Shown in pieces: positions 6,793 to 16,386 of a stretch of 50,928 bases of DNA. Under the pieces are notes generated by a model. That model did no database searches and had not been told where the DNA came from. It saw only the letters and a program-made list of their open reading frames with translations. The stretch covers positions 1 to 50,928 of the forward strand of contig JBCCEF010000029.1 of assembly GCA_039030395.1 (NCBI GenBank). The letters are read 5' to 3'. Position 1 is the first letter of the stretch. Each line of letters starts with the position of its first letter. Made by a program: the position numbers and the translations under genes. Source of the stretch: Acidobacteriota bacterium. Lineage in GTDB: Bacteria > Acidobacteriota > Thermoanaerobaculia > Multivoradales > JBCCEF01.

Positions 6793-7715
6793 CCAGTGAG
6801 CACTTTCCCTTTGGACCGGCACCACGGCTGCCGGACTTTCTGGCCTCCCGCCTGCCCTTCGAGCGCGCCACCTACCGCCTGAGCGAGGGCACCGATGCCG
6901 GCCGCACCCTCCACTTCATCGACCACGGCCCGCGCGACGGCCGACCGATCCTGATGCTCCACGGCAATCCCACCTGGAGCTTCCTGTGGCGCAAGGTGAT
7001 CGCCGATCTGCCGGAGGTTCGCTGCGTGGCGCCGGACCTCCTCGGCCTCGGCCTGTCCAGCAAACTGCCGAAGATCGCCGACCACAGCGTCGACCGCCAC
7101 GCCGACACCATCGCCGAACTGGTTTCGGCTCTCGGCCTCGACGACGCAATCCTGCTGCTCCAGGACTGGGGCGGCCCGATCGGGGTGAGCGTCGGGGCTC
7201 GCCTGCCGGAGCGCATCAGCGGAATGGTGCTGGGGAACACCTCGGTGCTGATTCCGGACAAGCCCCGCGGCACCTCGTTCCACCGCTTCGCCCGGCGGCC
7301 GATGCTCAGCGACTTCGTTTTTCGGGTTCTCGGCTTTCCGCAGAACGTCCTGCACAAGATCCAGGGCGATCCCGCCTCCATCCGCGGACCCATCGCCCGG
7401 GCCTACCGCTGGCCGCTGCGCCGCCTTCGCGACCGCGTCGCGCCCCTCGCCCTCGCCCGCATGGTGCCGGACCGTCTCGACCATCCGGACCTGCCGGCGC
7501 TGCGCCGCGGCGAGGCCTGGGCGCGGTCCTTCGACGGCCCGATCGCACTGGTCTGGGGAACGAAAGATCCCATCCTCGGTCGCGCCTTGAGGTGGCACGA
7601 AAAAGCCTTCCCGGACGCTCCGGTCACCCACACCGAGGCGGGGCATTTCCTACAGGAAGAGGTGCCTGAAGAGTTGGCCGCGGCGGTCGCCGACGTCGCC
7701 GGCCGAGCCGGCTGA
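6789..7715 (+). CDS. haloalkane dehalogenase-like alpha/beta hydrolase
   Basis: The 308-residue alpha/beta-hydrolase has every residue expected of a subfamily I/III haloalkane dehalogenase, which hydrolyses carbon-halogen bonds. The oxyanion/halide Asn is N60 in HGNPTWSF, the nucleophile D126 and halide-stabilising W127 are in LLQDWGG, the acid D260 is in VWGTKDP, and the base H286 is in EAGHFLQEE. Numbering is close to the textbook DhlA enzyme. Epoxide hydrolases share the fold but lack this exact set. The start ATG 6789 overlaps the pyruvate kinase stop and follows AGGAG, so the pair is translationally coupled. The natural substrate is unknown; many family members act on unknown halogenated metabolites. 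Confidence 0.8.
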   Translation: MTSEHFPFGPAPRLPDFLASRLPFERATYRLSEGTDAGRTLHFIDHGPRDGRPILMLHGNPTWSFLWRKVIADLPEVRCVAPDLLGLGLSSKLPKIADHSVDRHADTIAELVSALGLDDAILLLQDWGGPIGVSVGARLPERISGMVLGNTSVLIPDKPRGTSFHRFARRPMLSDFVFRVLGFPQNVLHKIQGDPASIRGPIARAYRWPLRRLRDRVAPLALARMVPDRLDHPDLPALRRGEAWARSFDGPIALVWGTKDPILGRALRWHEKAFPDAPVTHTEAGHFLQEEVPEELAAAVADVAGRAG

Positions 7716-7723
7716 AACAGTCG

Positions 7724-10309
7724 CTACGCGCTGCGCCGCTTGACCCAGGTCAGCACCGCCGGCAAAAGGGTCACCGCGACCAGGGCCGTGGAGATGGCGC
7801 CGAGGACGGCGACGAAGCCGACGGAGCGGAGCCCCGGGTAGTGGGAGAACACCAGGGAGCCGAAGCCGCAGACGGTCGACAGCGCGGCCACCACGATGGC
7901 GTTGCCGGTCTCGGTCATCCCCGTCTCCACCTCCGAGGGCGAGGAACCCTCCCGGAAGCGGTGCACCATGTGGAGACCGTAGTCCACACCGATGCCGATG
8001 ATCATGGTCGTAACGAAGATGTTCATGAAGTTCAAGTCGATGCCGAGCAGGGCCATGATGCCGAGCATCCAGCAGATGCCCACCGTCAGGGGTAGGAGCG
8101 ACAGCAGGGTGTAGCGCAAGGACCGAAAATCGAAATAAAGCAGCACTCCCACCGCCAGCAGGCCCAGGATGCCGGCGAGCCAAGCGTCCGGACGCACCCG
8201 CGAGCGCACTCGTTCATTGATCACCGCCGTGCCGGTGAGGGTGGCCTGGGGACCCAGCTCATCGGCCAGCGCGACGGCCGGCGGCGGCGGTTCCCGGCGC
8301 CACAGGTTTTCCGGAGGATAGAGGTACACGAGCGACACCCAACCGTCTTCGGGGCGATCGCCGCGCCGCTGCACGAAGCGGTCGAGCAGCGCCTGGCCTT
8401 GGGCCGAGTCGGCGAAATCGCGAATGCCGATGGGCTCCGAGTGCGACAGGCCAGAACCCAGCAGGGCGATGCCCGGCTCAAAGGGATCCGAGCGCAGGCC
8501 CTGGGCGGCCGCCTCGGCGCGGAAGGTCTCGGCGATGCGGTCAATGTCCAGCGCATCGCCGCGTTTGCGGTCGAGCCAGTCGAGCACCGCCGCCTGGCGG
8601 GCCGGCGGCGGGATCAGTGAGCCCACCCCGCCGTAGCCGTTGAGCACCCCTTCATCGACCAGCTCTTTCGCCCCTTCGGCGGCTTCGGCGGCCAGCGCCA
8701 GCACCTCTTCCGGGGTGTCTCCATGCAGCACCAGCATCATGTAGTCGAAGCCGGATCCGAAGCGCTCCCCCACCTCCTTCGTCACCTGGATGCCGCGGTT
8801 CCCTTCCGGCCGCATCGCCTGCATGCTCTCCTCGAAGCCCAGGCCGGCAGCCAACCAGGCCGCCGCCGCGGTGGTCGCCACCCCGATGGCCACCACCACC
8901 CGCGGCGACCGCACGCAGGCGCGCATCAGCGGCTGGAGGCCGAAGCTGTGCATGTAGAGGTTGGGGGCGCTGCTCTTGCGGCGGTGACGATCATCGCGCC
9001 AGGCGAGAAGCGCCGGCAGCAGGAACAGCACGCTGAGCATGCACAGCAGGATGCCGGTGCCGGTCAGAAACCCCATCTGCCGCAAGCCGGTGAAGTCCGT
9101 CACCAGGAAGGCGTAGAAGGTCGCCGCGGTGGTCAAGCCGCCCACCACCACCGCCCGGCCGGAGGAACCGGCCATCGCCGCCAGGGAACTGGCGAGGTCG
9201 CCGCCCCGTCGCCGCTCTTCGACGTAGCGACCATAGGAGACGATGACAAAGTCGATCCCCAGGCCGATCAGCAGAGCGGCGGTCATGCTGGTGGCGCTCG
9301 ACAGCTTGCCGAGGGTGAGCTCCGAAAAGCCGAAGGTGAGAATCAAGCCGCAGGCCAGCGGCGCCACGGCGAACAGCAGCGGCCCCAGGCGCCGGAAGGC
9401 GAACAGGAACAGCAGCAACACCCCGGCCAGCGAGGTCAACCCGCCGACGATGGCGTCCCGCCGGATGAAGCGGGCATCGTCCAGGGCGGTCAGGTAGCCG
9501 CCGCCGAGGGCGACTTCCGGCGGGGGCGGAAGATCGGCGGCCAGTTCAGCGGGGGCCTCCGGATCGACTCCCACCATCTCCGGCCAGCGGCTCTGCACCG
9601 CCGCAATGCGCTCCTCCACCGCCGCCACCAGCAGTTCGTCGAAATCGACGTCCGCCGGCGGCCGTACCGGCTTGGCGAGAATCAACAGCATCCGGTGATC
9701 CTGGGACAAGTAGTAGCCGCTCGACCAGTCCACCGACAGCGCGCCCCGGGAGCCCTGCACCCGATCCAGGAACAGCTCCACCAGGCCGAAGGGATCGACC
9801 AGCATCAACTCCTTCAGGGTCTGGCCCTGGGGCGTCCCGAGGAGGCGGCGCATCTCCTGCACGCGCTTTCGGATGCCTTCGTCGGAGAGCTTTTCGGCCA
9901 ACCGGGCGCGGCCGTCCTCGTCCAAGAACAACACCGCCTTGGGGTAGAACTCTTCGAGCAGCGATTCCGTGTCGCCCAGGTGGTACTCGACGGACTCGAT
10001 CTCCTCCAGCTCCTTCAGCTCCATCGCCAACTCGTCGACGAAGGTTTCGTAGGGATCGAGCATCGCCCGCTCCGGCAAGCGTACCGCCACCGGCAGATAG
10101 TCGATCGACCCGAAGCTGTCCAAGGTCTCGAGGAAAATGTCGATCACCGGATCGTTCTTCGGCAGCAGATTCAGCACGTCCGTGTCGAACCGCAGCCGCG
10201 ACGTCAGATACACGCTCGCCACCACCAGCACCGCGGTGACGGCGAAGATCTGCCAGTAGCGGTGCCGGGCGAAAACCCCGAGACGGCGCAACAAAGAGGT
10301 GGTGGGCAT
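7724..10309 (-). CDS. RND-superfamily (MMPL/HpnN-type) exporter
   Basis: The 861-residue inner-membrane protein has two repeats, each with one helix, a large periplasmic domain and a bundle of helices. The first helix is at about 17-35 (YWQIFAVTAVLVVASVYL), followed by FDTDVLNLLPKNDPVI, a segment typical of MMPL/HpnN transporters. The proton-relay-like motifs GLGIDFVIVSYGRYVEE and IIGIGVDYGLHMVHRFREG mark the helix-4 region of each half. Family members move lipids, hopanoids or hydrophobic compounds. The gene lies three bases after pgsA, suggesting a lipid cargo, though that is only context. It is longer-range homologous to the hopanoid exporter HpnN, but no hopanoid genes are in the window. 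Confidence 0.85.
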   Translation of the reverse strand: MPTTSLLRRLGVFARHRYWQIFAVTAVLVVASVYLTSRLRFDTDVLNLLPKNDPVIDIFLETLDSFGSIDYLPVAVRLPERAMLDPYETFVDELAMELKELEEIESVEYHLGDTESLLEEFYPKAVLFLDEDGRARLAEKLSDEGIRKRVQEMRRLLGTPQGQTLKELMLVDPFGLVELFLDRVQGSRGALSVDWSSGYYLSQDHRMLLILAKPVRPPADVDFDELLVAAVEERIAAVQSRWPEMVGVDPEAPAELAADLPPPPEVALGGGYLTALDDARFIRRDAIVGGLTSLAGVLLLFLFAFRRLGPLLFAVAPLACGLILTFGFSELTLGKLSSATSMTAALLIGLGIDFVIVSYGRYVEERRRGGDLASSLAAMAGSSGRAVVVGGLTTAATFYAFLVTDFTGLRQMGFLTGTGILLCMLSVLFLLPALLAWRDDRHRRKSSAPNLYMHSFGLQPLMRACVRSPRVVVAIGVATTAAAAWLAAGLGFEESMQAMRPEGNRGIQVTKEVGERFGSGFDYMMLVLHGDTPEEVLALAAEAAEGAKELVDEGVLNGYGGVGSLIPPPARQAAVLDWLDRKRGDALDIDRIAETFRAEAAAQGLRSDPFEPGIALLGSGLSHSEPIGIRDFADSAQGQALLDRFVQRRGDRPEDGWVSLVYLYPPENLWRREPPPPAVALADELGPQATLTGTAVINERVRSRVRPDAWLAGILGLLAVGVLLYFDFRSLRYTLLSLLPLTVGICWMLGIMALLGIDLNFMNIFVTTMIIGIGVDYGLHMVHRFREGSSPSEVETGMTETGNAIVVAALSTVCGFGSLVFSHYPGLRSVGFVAVLGAISTALVAVTLLPAVLTWVKRRSA

Positions 10310-10312
10310 GGT

Positions 10313-10879
10313 CTAGGAGTCGTTGCCGGCGGTGGCGGCGAGGTGCTCGCGCAGAATTTCGCGGCCGAAGCGAGCGAAATACTCGAGGCCGGAATACACG
10401 CTGATCACCAGAGCCACCCACAGGGAAATCGGTGCCAGGTGGGCAAACTCGCCGAGCTGGTTATAGAAGATCAGCAGGGCGATGGCGACGATCTGCACCA
10501 CCGTCTTGACCTTGCCGGACCAGCCGGCGGCCAGCACTCGGCCCTCCGAGGCGATGAATGCCCGTAGCGAGCTGACCGCGAACTCCCGCGAGATGATCGC
10601 CACCACCATCCAGGCCGGCGCCAGCCCAAGTTCCACCAACGAGATGAAAGCCGCCGAGGTGAGGATCTTGTCGGCTGCCGGATCGAGCAACTTGCCGAGG
10701 CGGGTCTCCTGCTTGTTGCGACGCGCCAAGTAGCCGTCGAGGAAGTCCGTCAGGGCCGCCAGCAGGAACACCCCGAGGCCAAGAAACTCCTTGCCGTCGA
10801 TCTTGGTCAGCAGGATCACCACGAGCAGCGGCACCAGCAGGATCCGAAAGATCGACAGGAGGTTGGGAGTGTTCAACAT
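10313..10879 (-). CDS. pgsA: CDP-diacylglycerol--glycerol-3-phosphate 3-phosphatidyltransferase
   Basis: PgsA makes phosphatidylglycerophosphate, the committed step to phosphatidylglycerol and cardiolipin. The CDP-alcohol phosphotransferase signature is complete: D45, D48, G49, A52, R53, G62, D66 and D70 in DFLDGYLARRNK...RLGKLLDPAADK. The 188-residue protein has four to six membrane helices and begins MLNTPNLLSIFRIL, as is typical. It is followed after three bases by the MMPL exporter and was probably transcribed with it. Confidence 0.95.
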   Translation of the reverse strand: MLNTPNLLSIFRILLVPLLVVILLTKIDGKEFLGLGVFLLAALTDFLDGYLARRNKQETRLGKLLDPAADKILTSAAFISLVELGLAPAWMVVAIISREFAVSSLRAFIASEGRVLAAGWSGKVKTVVQIVAIALLIFYNQLGEFAHLAPISLWVALVISVYSGLEYFARFGREILREHLAATAGNDS

Positions 10880-10954
10880 GGGATTGGGGGTACCGCCCGG
10901 CTCGGGATCGGCATTCTACTCCAGGCTCAGGAGCCCGGAGAGATGGAGGAGAGG

Positions 10955-11638
10955 TCAGCCCGGCGGTTGATTGGTCATCACCATCCGGCCGGAGCGATCG
11001 CGCACCAGGCGGGGCTTGGCGGCGATTTTCAAGGGACCGACTTCGACCGGCCGGCCGAGGTAGACGCTGAGCACCCGGTCGACATATTGGCGGGTCTCTC
11101 GGTAGGGCGGAATGCCGCCGTAGCGAGCCACCGCCTCGGGACCGGCGTTGTAGGCGGCGAGGGCCAGTTCCATGCGTCCGAAGCGGTCGATCATGCGGCG
11201 CAGGTAGGTCACCCCGCCGCGCACATTCTGCTGTGGATCGAAGGCGTCCGTCACCCCGAGATCGCGAGCCGTTGCCGGCATGAGCTGCATCAGGCCCATG
11301 GCGCCCTTTTTCGATTTCGCCCTGGGATCGAAGGACGACTCCACCCGGATCAGGGCTTTCACCAACTTCGGATCGAGCCCATGGAGGCGGCTCTGCTCCT
11401 CGATAAAGGGAGACCAGCGTTCGCGGTGATTCGCCACCGCATTGCGCCGCTTGGCGCCTTCGGAGTTCACGCTGGTCTCGGTAGCGGCGCGGCCCGATGC
11501 CGGATTCTTCGGGCCGACGTTGTACACCACCACCGAGCCGTCGGGACGAGTTTCTAGGCGCACTTCCGCCGCGACGGACATCGCGGCCAGTCCGCAGGCA
11601 GTTCCCCAGAGCAGCACAGCCATCCAACGCTTCATCAT
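10955..11638 (-). CDS. secreted lytic transglycosylase (SLT family)
   Basis: The protein cleaves the glycan strands of peptidoglycan with formation of anhydro-muramic ends. It has a signal peptide (MMKRWMAVLLWGTACGLAAM, likely cut after SVAA), a short N-terminal strand segment (VRLETRPDGSVVVYNV), and an SLT domain with catalytic E100 in ALIRVESSFDPRA, GAMGLMQLMPATA (112-124) and the AAYNAGPEAV signature. The C-terminal tail IAAKPRLVRDRSGRMVMTNQ is short and basic. The first methionine is taken at 11638; a TTG at 11644 is also in frame, and no strong ribosome binding site discriminates. Soluble periplasmic location is inferred. Confidence 0.9.
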   Translation of the reverse strand: MMKRWMAVLLWGTACGLAAMSVAAEVRLETRPDGSVVVYNVGPKNPASGRAATETSVNSEGAKRRNAVANHRERWSPFIEEQSRLHGLDPKLVKALIRVESSFDPRAKSKKGAMGLMQLMPATARDLGVTDAFDPQQNVRGGVTYLRRMIDRFGRMELALAAYNAGPEAVARYGGIPPYRETRQYVDRVLSVYLGRPVEVGPLKIAAKPRLVRDRSGRMVMTNQPPG

Positions 11639-11707
11639 CAGCAACCCACAATCATCAGAATTCCTACATCATCTTCCTCTCGAAGGCGGCCTTAGAGTTT
11701 AGCAGGC

Positions 11708-14296
11708 TCAGCCGGCGCGAGCCTCGCAGAACACCGCCGTGGTACGAGCGGGCACCCGGAAGGCCCCTTCCGTGGCGTCGAAGGTGGCAGCTCGCACCCG
11801 CTCGTCGGCGGAGTCGCAAAGTAGCGGATGCAGGGTCAAGACACGGCCCCGCAGGGAAAGCGATATCCCCTCCCAGAGGTCCGGCCGGGCGTTGAACACT
11901 GCCACCCACAAGCCGTATCCGGGATCGAATTCGCCCGCCTCGTCCCACAAGCTCATCACCACCACACCGGGGGTCTGCGCCGGTCCGGTGTTGTGAAAAC
12001 GCAGTCGGCGCTGCACCTCCACGGCGCTGCGCAGCCGGAACAGCGGCGAGGCGGTGCGCAGCGCCAGCATCTCGCGACAATGGGCCGAGCAGGCGGCGAG
12101 ATCCGCCTTCGATGGCCGCAGGGCCGGATCCGCCAACAGCGGACCGAGCCACGGCCAGCGATCCGCGTTCTCCACCGCCGGCGGCAAGCCGCGGCCCCAG
12201 CGGTGCGCGTCCCCTGCAAAATCCAGGGCGTTGAACCAGTCGCCGGAGTTGTAGCTGTTGCGGTCGCCGGACTTCGAGCGCAGCAAATCCATGCCGCCGT
12301 GCAGGAACGGAACGCCCTGTGCGAGGAGCAGGACGCTGAGGGCGAGATTCTGCAGGCGGACCCGCTCGGCCATCGGTAGGTCCATCGGCGCTTTCGCCTG
12401 GAGAGCGTCGAAGAACGTCTCATTGTCGTGTGCCGCGGCATAGTGGATCACGTCGCCCGGAGCTCGGCCATAGCCGCCGTAGGCTTGCCCGGACCGGCGC
12501 TCCCCCCGGTGGTCGAGCCACTCGAAATCCACCAGACCGCCAGCGAGGCCGGCACGCAACCGGTCCATCAGGTCCAGACGGGCCTGCGGATCGTCTCCCT
12601 CGCTCTCGAAGAGGCCGGTCGCGAAGCCCGCCTCGCCCGCGCCGTGAAATGGACCGCCGCCGCGTAGAGCGTCGCGCAGCCGGTCGTCGAAAGTGGCCGC
12701 CAAACCGCGGCCCGCGAGGTTCTTCTGGGAGGCATTCCGGCCGCGGCCTTCGCCGGTCATCTCGGCGAAGCTCCAGCCCTCGCCGAGAAGCTGGATGCGC
12801 CGGCCGTCGACGCCGTCGGTTTCCGGCCGCAGCCGGTCGAGGGCCGCCCTCACCGCCGAGACGTTTTCCACCAGGTGATGGCCCATCAGATCAAGGCGGA
12901 ATCCCTCCACCCGGAAGTGCCGCGCCCAGTGCACCACCGCATCGACCATCAGCTTCTCCATCATCCGATGCTCGCTGGCGGTATTCGGGCAGCACGACGA
13001 GGTGAGCAGGCGGCCGTCTGCATCGCGCCGGTGGTAGTAGCCGGGGACCACCCGATCGAGCACCGAACAGGGGTCCAGCCCCGCCTCGTGAGTGTGGTTG
13101 AACACCACGTCGAGAATCACGCCGAGGCCGATTCGGCCAAGCCCCTGCACCATCTCGCGCACTTCTTTGAGGCGCGCTCCCCCGTCCGGCTGCCGGGCAT
13201 AGCTCCCCTCCGGCGCCATGAAGTGCCACGGGTCGTAGCCCCAGTTGTAGGGGTCCTCGTCGGCGATCGCCGCCACCGCTGCCTGCTGCGCGTCGGAATC
13301 CGCCCGATGGGCGGAGAGGTCTCCCGGCTCGCGCCAGCGGTCGCGATCCTCGTCCACCGTAGTGAAATCGGCGACGGGCAAAAGCTGAACATGGGTGAGC
13401 CCGGCTTCGGCCAGGCCGCGCAGGTGCCTCACGCCACGGGAGTCCGGCCGGGCGAAGGCGCCATAGGTGCCGCGCAGGACGTCCGGAACGGAGAAATCCT
13501 CGGCGGAAAAGTCACGCACGTGCAGCTCGTAGATCACCCGATCCTCAAAGGCCGGAATCGCCCCCTGCCGGATCCACCGGTCGTTCCAGCCCTCCGGAGC
13601 CAGGGCAGGATCTTCGAGGTCGAGAATCTGGCTCCGCCGGCTGTTACGGGCGAGAGAGACGCACCAGGGATCCGTCACCGCATTGCGCTCCACCCGGCCG
13701 GTCGCGGGAACATAGACCTCGACCTCATAGAGGTAGTAGCGGCCGACCCAAGGGGCCTCCCCGCGTACCGACCACAGCCCGGACTCGTCGTCCCGTTCGA
13801 GGTCGCGGCGCTCCGCCGGCTCGGCCATTCGCGGACCGTCCCACAGAATCACCCGCACCCGCCGAGCGGTCGGCGCCCACAGCCGGAGGGTCACCGCACC
13901 GGCCGAGACTTCCGCGCCCAGCGGACCGTCCCACCGGAAGAGATCGTCCAGCACCCCGGGGATCTGAACGCCGGTGACCCTTTCGCCGTTCGCCCTCGTC
14001 TCGACGACCACCAGTTCGCCGCGCAACAGCTCACGCGCTCGGAGGATGGCCTCTTCCGGCAGGCGAAACACGGCGCCGTGGGAAAGATGGGGAAAGCGCT
14101 TCGCCAGTCCGACCGGAAGACGGGTGCCCGTCGCGGTGAGCGGGAAAATCTCGCAGCCGGCCGGCGTTTCCCCATCCAAGCGGAAACCGCCGTCCGGGGC
14201 AAATGCCAACGTCAGAGAGGCCTGAGGGTCATCGGCCGGGAAGAGGATCGTTGCGCGATCCACCCAGTGGGCTCGTGCCGAGGGGAGAGGGTCCAT
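11708..14296 (-). CDS. pullulanase-type alpha-1,6-glucosidase (GH13)
   Basis: This debranching enzyme hydrolyses alpha-1,6 branch points of glycogen or pullulan. The 862-residue protein has an N-terminal region, a CBM48-like module (VTLRLWAPTARRVRVILWDG, about 134-154), the pullulanase signature YNWGYDP (350-356), and GH13 catalytic residues D469 in GFRLDLMGH, E506 in LLGEGWSF and D624 in AAHDNETF. The C-terminal domain is the DUF3372-like beta-sandwich. There is no signal peptide, unlike the secreted enterobacterial PulA, so it probably works on cytoplasmic glycogen. I chose ATG 14296 (MDPLPSARAHW); the longer reading would overlap the preceding SDR gene by 58 bases. It is 20 bases after that gene's stop. 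Confidence 0.92.
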   Translation of the reverse strand: MDPLPSARAHWVDRATILFPADDPQASLTLAFAPDGGFRLDGETPAGCEIFPLTATGTRLPVGLAKRFPHLSHGAVFRLPEEAILRARELLRGELVVVETRANGERVTGVQIPGVLDDLFRWDGPLGAEVSAGAVTLRLWAPTARRVRVILWDGPRMAEPAERRDLERDDESGLWSVRGEAPWVGRYYLYEVEVYVPATGRVERNAVTDPWCVSLARNSRRSQILDLEDPALAPEGWNDRWIRQGAIPAFEDRVIYELHVRDFSAEDFSVPDVLRGTYGAFARPDSRGVRHLRGLAEAGLTHVQLLPVADFTTVDEDRDRWREPGDLSAHRADSDAQQAAVAAIADEDPYNWGYDPWHFMAPEGSYARQPDGGARLKEVREMVQGLGRIGLGVILDVVFNHTHEAGLDPCSVLDRVVPGYYHRRDADGRLLTSSCCPNTASEHRMMEKLMVDAVVHWARHFRVEGFRLDLMGHHLVENVSAVRAALDRLRPETDGVDGRRIQLLGEGWSFAEMTGEGRGRNASQKNLAGRGLAATFDDRLRDALRGGGPFHGAGEAGFATGLFESEGDDPQARLDLMDRLRAGLAGGLVDFEWLDHRGERRSGQAYGGYGRAPGDVIHYAAAHDNETFFDALQAKAPMDLPMAERVRLQNLALSVLLLAQGVPFLHGGMDLLRSKSGDRNSYNSGDWFNALDFAGDAHRWGRGLPPAVENADRWPWLGPLLADPALRPSKADLAACSAHCREMLALRTASPLFRLRSAVEVQRRLRFHNTGPAQTPGVVVMSLWDEAGEFDPGYGLWVAVFNARPDLWEGISLSLRGRVLTLHPLLCDSADERVRAATFDATEGAFRVPARTTAVFCEARAG

Positions 14297-14316
14297 CGAC
14301 CGGTCGGAGGGAATCG

Positions 14317-15084
14317 TCAGATCAGCGAACGGGACTGGCCGCCGTCCACATTGATGCAGGCGCCGGTGACCCAACCGGCCCGCGGCGAGGCGAGAAAGGT
14401 CACCACGTCGGCCACCTCTTTGAGGGTGCCGAAGCGCCCCATCGGCAGATGGTCGGCGATGAACTCGGCGATGCCCTCCGGGTCTTGCTCCCGACGCCGC
14501 GCCCAGGCGCCGCCGGGAAAGAGGATCGAGCCCGGGGCAATGCTCACCGACCGCACCCCCTCCGGCGCCAGTTCCAGGGCCAGGGTCTTGGCGGTAGCGA
14601 TCACCGCCGCCTTGGTGGCTTCGTAGATCGAGAGGTTCGGCCCACCGGCCTCGCGGCCGTAGATCGAGGCGATGAACATCGCCACGCCGTGGGGCGACTG
14701 GCGAAGCAGCGGCAGGGCCTCACGGGTGAACCGGATATGGGACAGCAGGTTGAGATCGATCAGCGTCCGCCAGTCCTCGTCCGTCGTCTCCTCCAACGGC
14801 TTGCGCCGATTGCCGCCGACGTTGTTGACCAGAACGTCCAGCCGCCCGAAGCGCTCCCGGGCCGCTGCCATCGCCGCCTCGGCGGCGCCCGCCGCGGTGA
14901 CGTCCATCACCAGCGGCAGCGCCTCCACCGGCAGCGCGGCGGCCGCCGCTTCGAGAGCCTCGCGGCCGCGCGCACACATCACCAGCCGGCAACCCTCCGC
15001 CGCCAATCCTCGAGCGATGCCGAGGCCGATCCCACGGCTGGCGCCGGTGATCAGCGCGACCTGATCCGACAGTTCCAGATCCAT
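14317..15084 (-). CDS. short-chain dehydrogenase/reductase
   Basis: The 255-residue protein has the complete classical SDR set: the nucleotide-binding TGASRGIG (13-20), NNVGG (87-91), catalytic S140, Y154 and K158 (YEATK), and the C-terminal VTGACINVDGG. It should reduce or oxidise a carbonyl/hydroxyl with NAD(P)H. The sequence is close to 3-oxoacyl-ACP reductase-like members, but the substrate cannot be told from sequence. The ATG at 15084 begins the conserved MDLELSDQVALITGAS. It is upstream of the pullulanase with a 20-base gap and likely co-transcribed. Confidence 0.9.
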   Translation of the reverse strand: MDLELSDQVALITGASRGIGLGIARGLAAEGCRLVMCARGREALEAAAAALPVEALPLVMDVTAAGAAEAAMAAARERFGRLDVLVNNVGGNRRKPLEETTDEDWRTLIDLNLLSHIRFTREALPLLRQSPHGVAMFIASIYGREAGGPNLSIYEATKAAVIATAKTLALELAPEGVRSVSIAPGSILFPGGAWARRREQDPEGIAEFIADHLPMGRFGTLKEVADVVTFLASPRAGWVTGACINVDGGQSRSLI

Positions 15085-15158
15085 CCTCGGATGGTATCCC
15101 TTGCGGCGGCCGGCCGCATCCGGATAGGGTCGCGTTCTTGGAAGGAACTCAATACTCC

Positions 15159-16277
15159 ATGACCGACTCACGCTACCGAAAGCTGGCCGAGAATCTCGTC
15201 CACTACTCCACCGCCCTCCAGGCCGGCGACAAGGTGTTGATCGAAGCGCTCGACCTTCCCGAGGCTTTTCTCTGCGAGTTGATCCGCACCGTCCACGACG
15301 CGGGCGCCGTGCCGCTGGTCACGATCAAGAGCCAGGCCGTCGTCCGCGCCCTGATGCTCGAGGCGTCGGAAGAGCAGATGCGGCTGATGGGCGAAACCGA
15401 GGTCTACCGCATGAAGCGGGTCGACGCCTACATCGGCATCCGCGGCAACCCAAACGTCGCCGAATGGTCCGACGTGCCGGCGGACAAGATGAACCTCTAC
15501 AACACCTATTGCTGGAAGCCGGCCCATCTGGACATCCGCATCAAGGATCTGCGCTGGGTCGTTCTGCGCTGGCCCAGCCCGTCCATGGCGCAGCTCGCCA
15601 ACCGCTCCACACAGTCTTTCGAAGACTTCTACTTCCGGGTGTGCAACATGGACTACGCCCGCATGTCCGAAGCCATGAAGCCCCTGGTCGAACGCATGGA
15701 GGAAACCGACCGAGTGCGCCTCGTTTCCCCCGGCACCGACCTCACCTTCAGCATCCAAGACATCCCGGCCATCCCCTGCGACGGCCGTTACAACCTACCG
15801 GACGGCGAGGTGTTCACCGCCCCGGTGCGCGACAGCGTCGAAGGCACCATCCAGTTCAACTCCCCCACCATCTACCAGGGGGTCGCCCACAACGACATCC
15901 GTCTCACCTTTAAAGAAGGCAAGGTGGTCGACGCCGCCAGCAACGACACCGCGCACCTCAACCAGGTGCTCGACACCGACGAAGGCGCCCGCTACATCGG
16001 CGAATTCGCCATCGGCTTCAACCCCCACATCACCACCCCCATGCGCGACATCCTGTTCGACGAGAAAATCGCCGGCAGCATCCACTTCACCCCCGGCAAC
16101 GCCTACGAAGAGGCCTGGAACGGCAACAAGAGCCAGATCCACTGGGACATGGTGCTGCGCATGGATCCCCAAGCCGGCGGCGGCGAAGTCTGGTTCGACG
16201 ACCAGCTCGTGCGCAAGGATGGGCTCTTTGTGACGGACGAGTTGGAGGGGTTGAATCCGGATCGGTTGGTGGGTTGA
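15159..16277 (+). CDS. M29-family metalloaminopeptidase
   Basis: The 372-residue protein is of the thermophilic aminopeptidase T/AmpS family, which removes N-terminal residues using two metal ions. The visible ligand region is in the C-terminal half: PDGEVFTAPVRDSVEG, IGEFAIGFN, GSIHFTPGNAYEEAW and SQIHWDMVLRM, containing the expected Glu, Glu, His and His ligands. The start ATG 15159 follows GGAAGGA at rather long spacing. It is transcribed divergently from the SDR over 74 bases and ends before a convergent membrane protein gene. Confidence 0.9.
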   Translation: MTDSRYRKLAENLVHYSTALQAGDKVLIEALDLPEAFLCELIRTVHDAGAVPLVTIKSQAVVRALMLEASEEQMRLMGETEVYRMKRVDAYIGIRGNPNVAEWSDVPADKMNLYNTYCWKPAHLDIRIKDLRWVVLRWPSPSMAQLANRSTQSFEDFYFRVCNMDYARMSEAMKPLVERMEETDRVRLVSPGTDLTFSIQDIPAIPCDGRYNLPDGEVFTAPVRDSVEGTIQFNSPTIYQGVAHNDIRLTFKEGKVVDAASNDTAHLNQVLDTDEGARYIGEFAIGFNPHITTPMRDILFDEKIAGSIHFTPGNAYEEAWNGNKSQIHWDMVLRMDPQAGGGEVWFDDQLVRKDGLFVTDELEGLNPDRLVG

Positions 16278-16386
16278 TGGGCGGAGGAGCATGCGATCTG
16301 GAGACGCGATTCCAGGTGAGGCACAGCGCGGTTCGAGCGACAAGGGACTAGCGATACTGCACAAGCTCGACACGCTGGAGCAGGAG

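Noticed and set aside
8723-10567. Rightward 614-codon open frame opposite the MMPL exporter
   Set aside because: High GC on the coding strand leaves stop-free antisense frames; the translation is His/Arg/Gln-rich with no fold pattern, while the opposite strand encodes the exporter.
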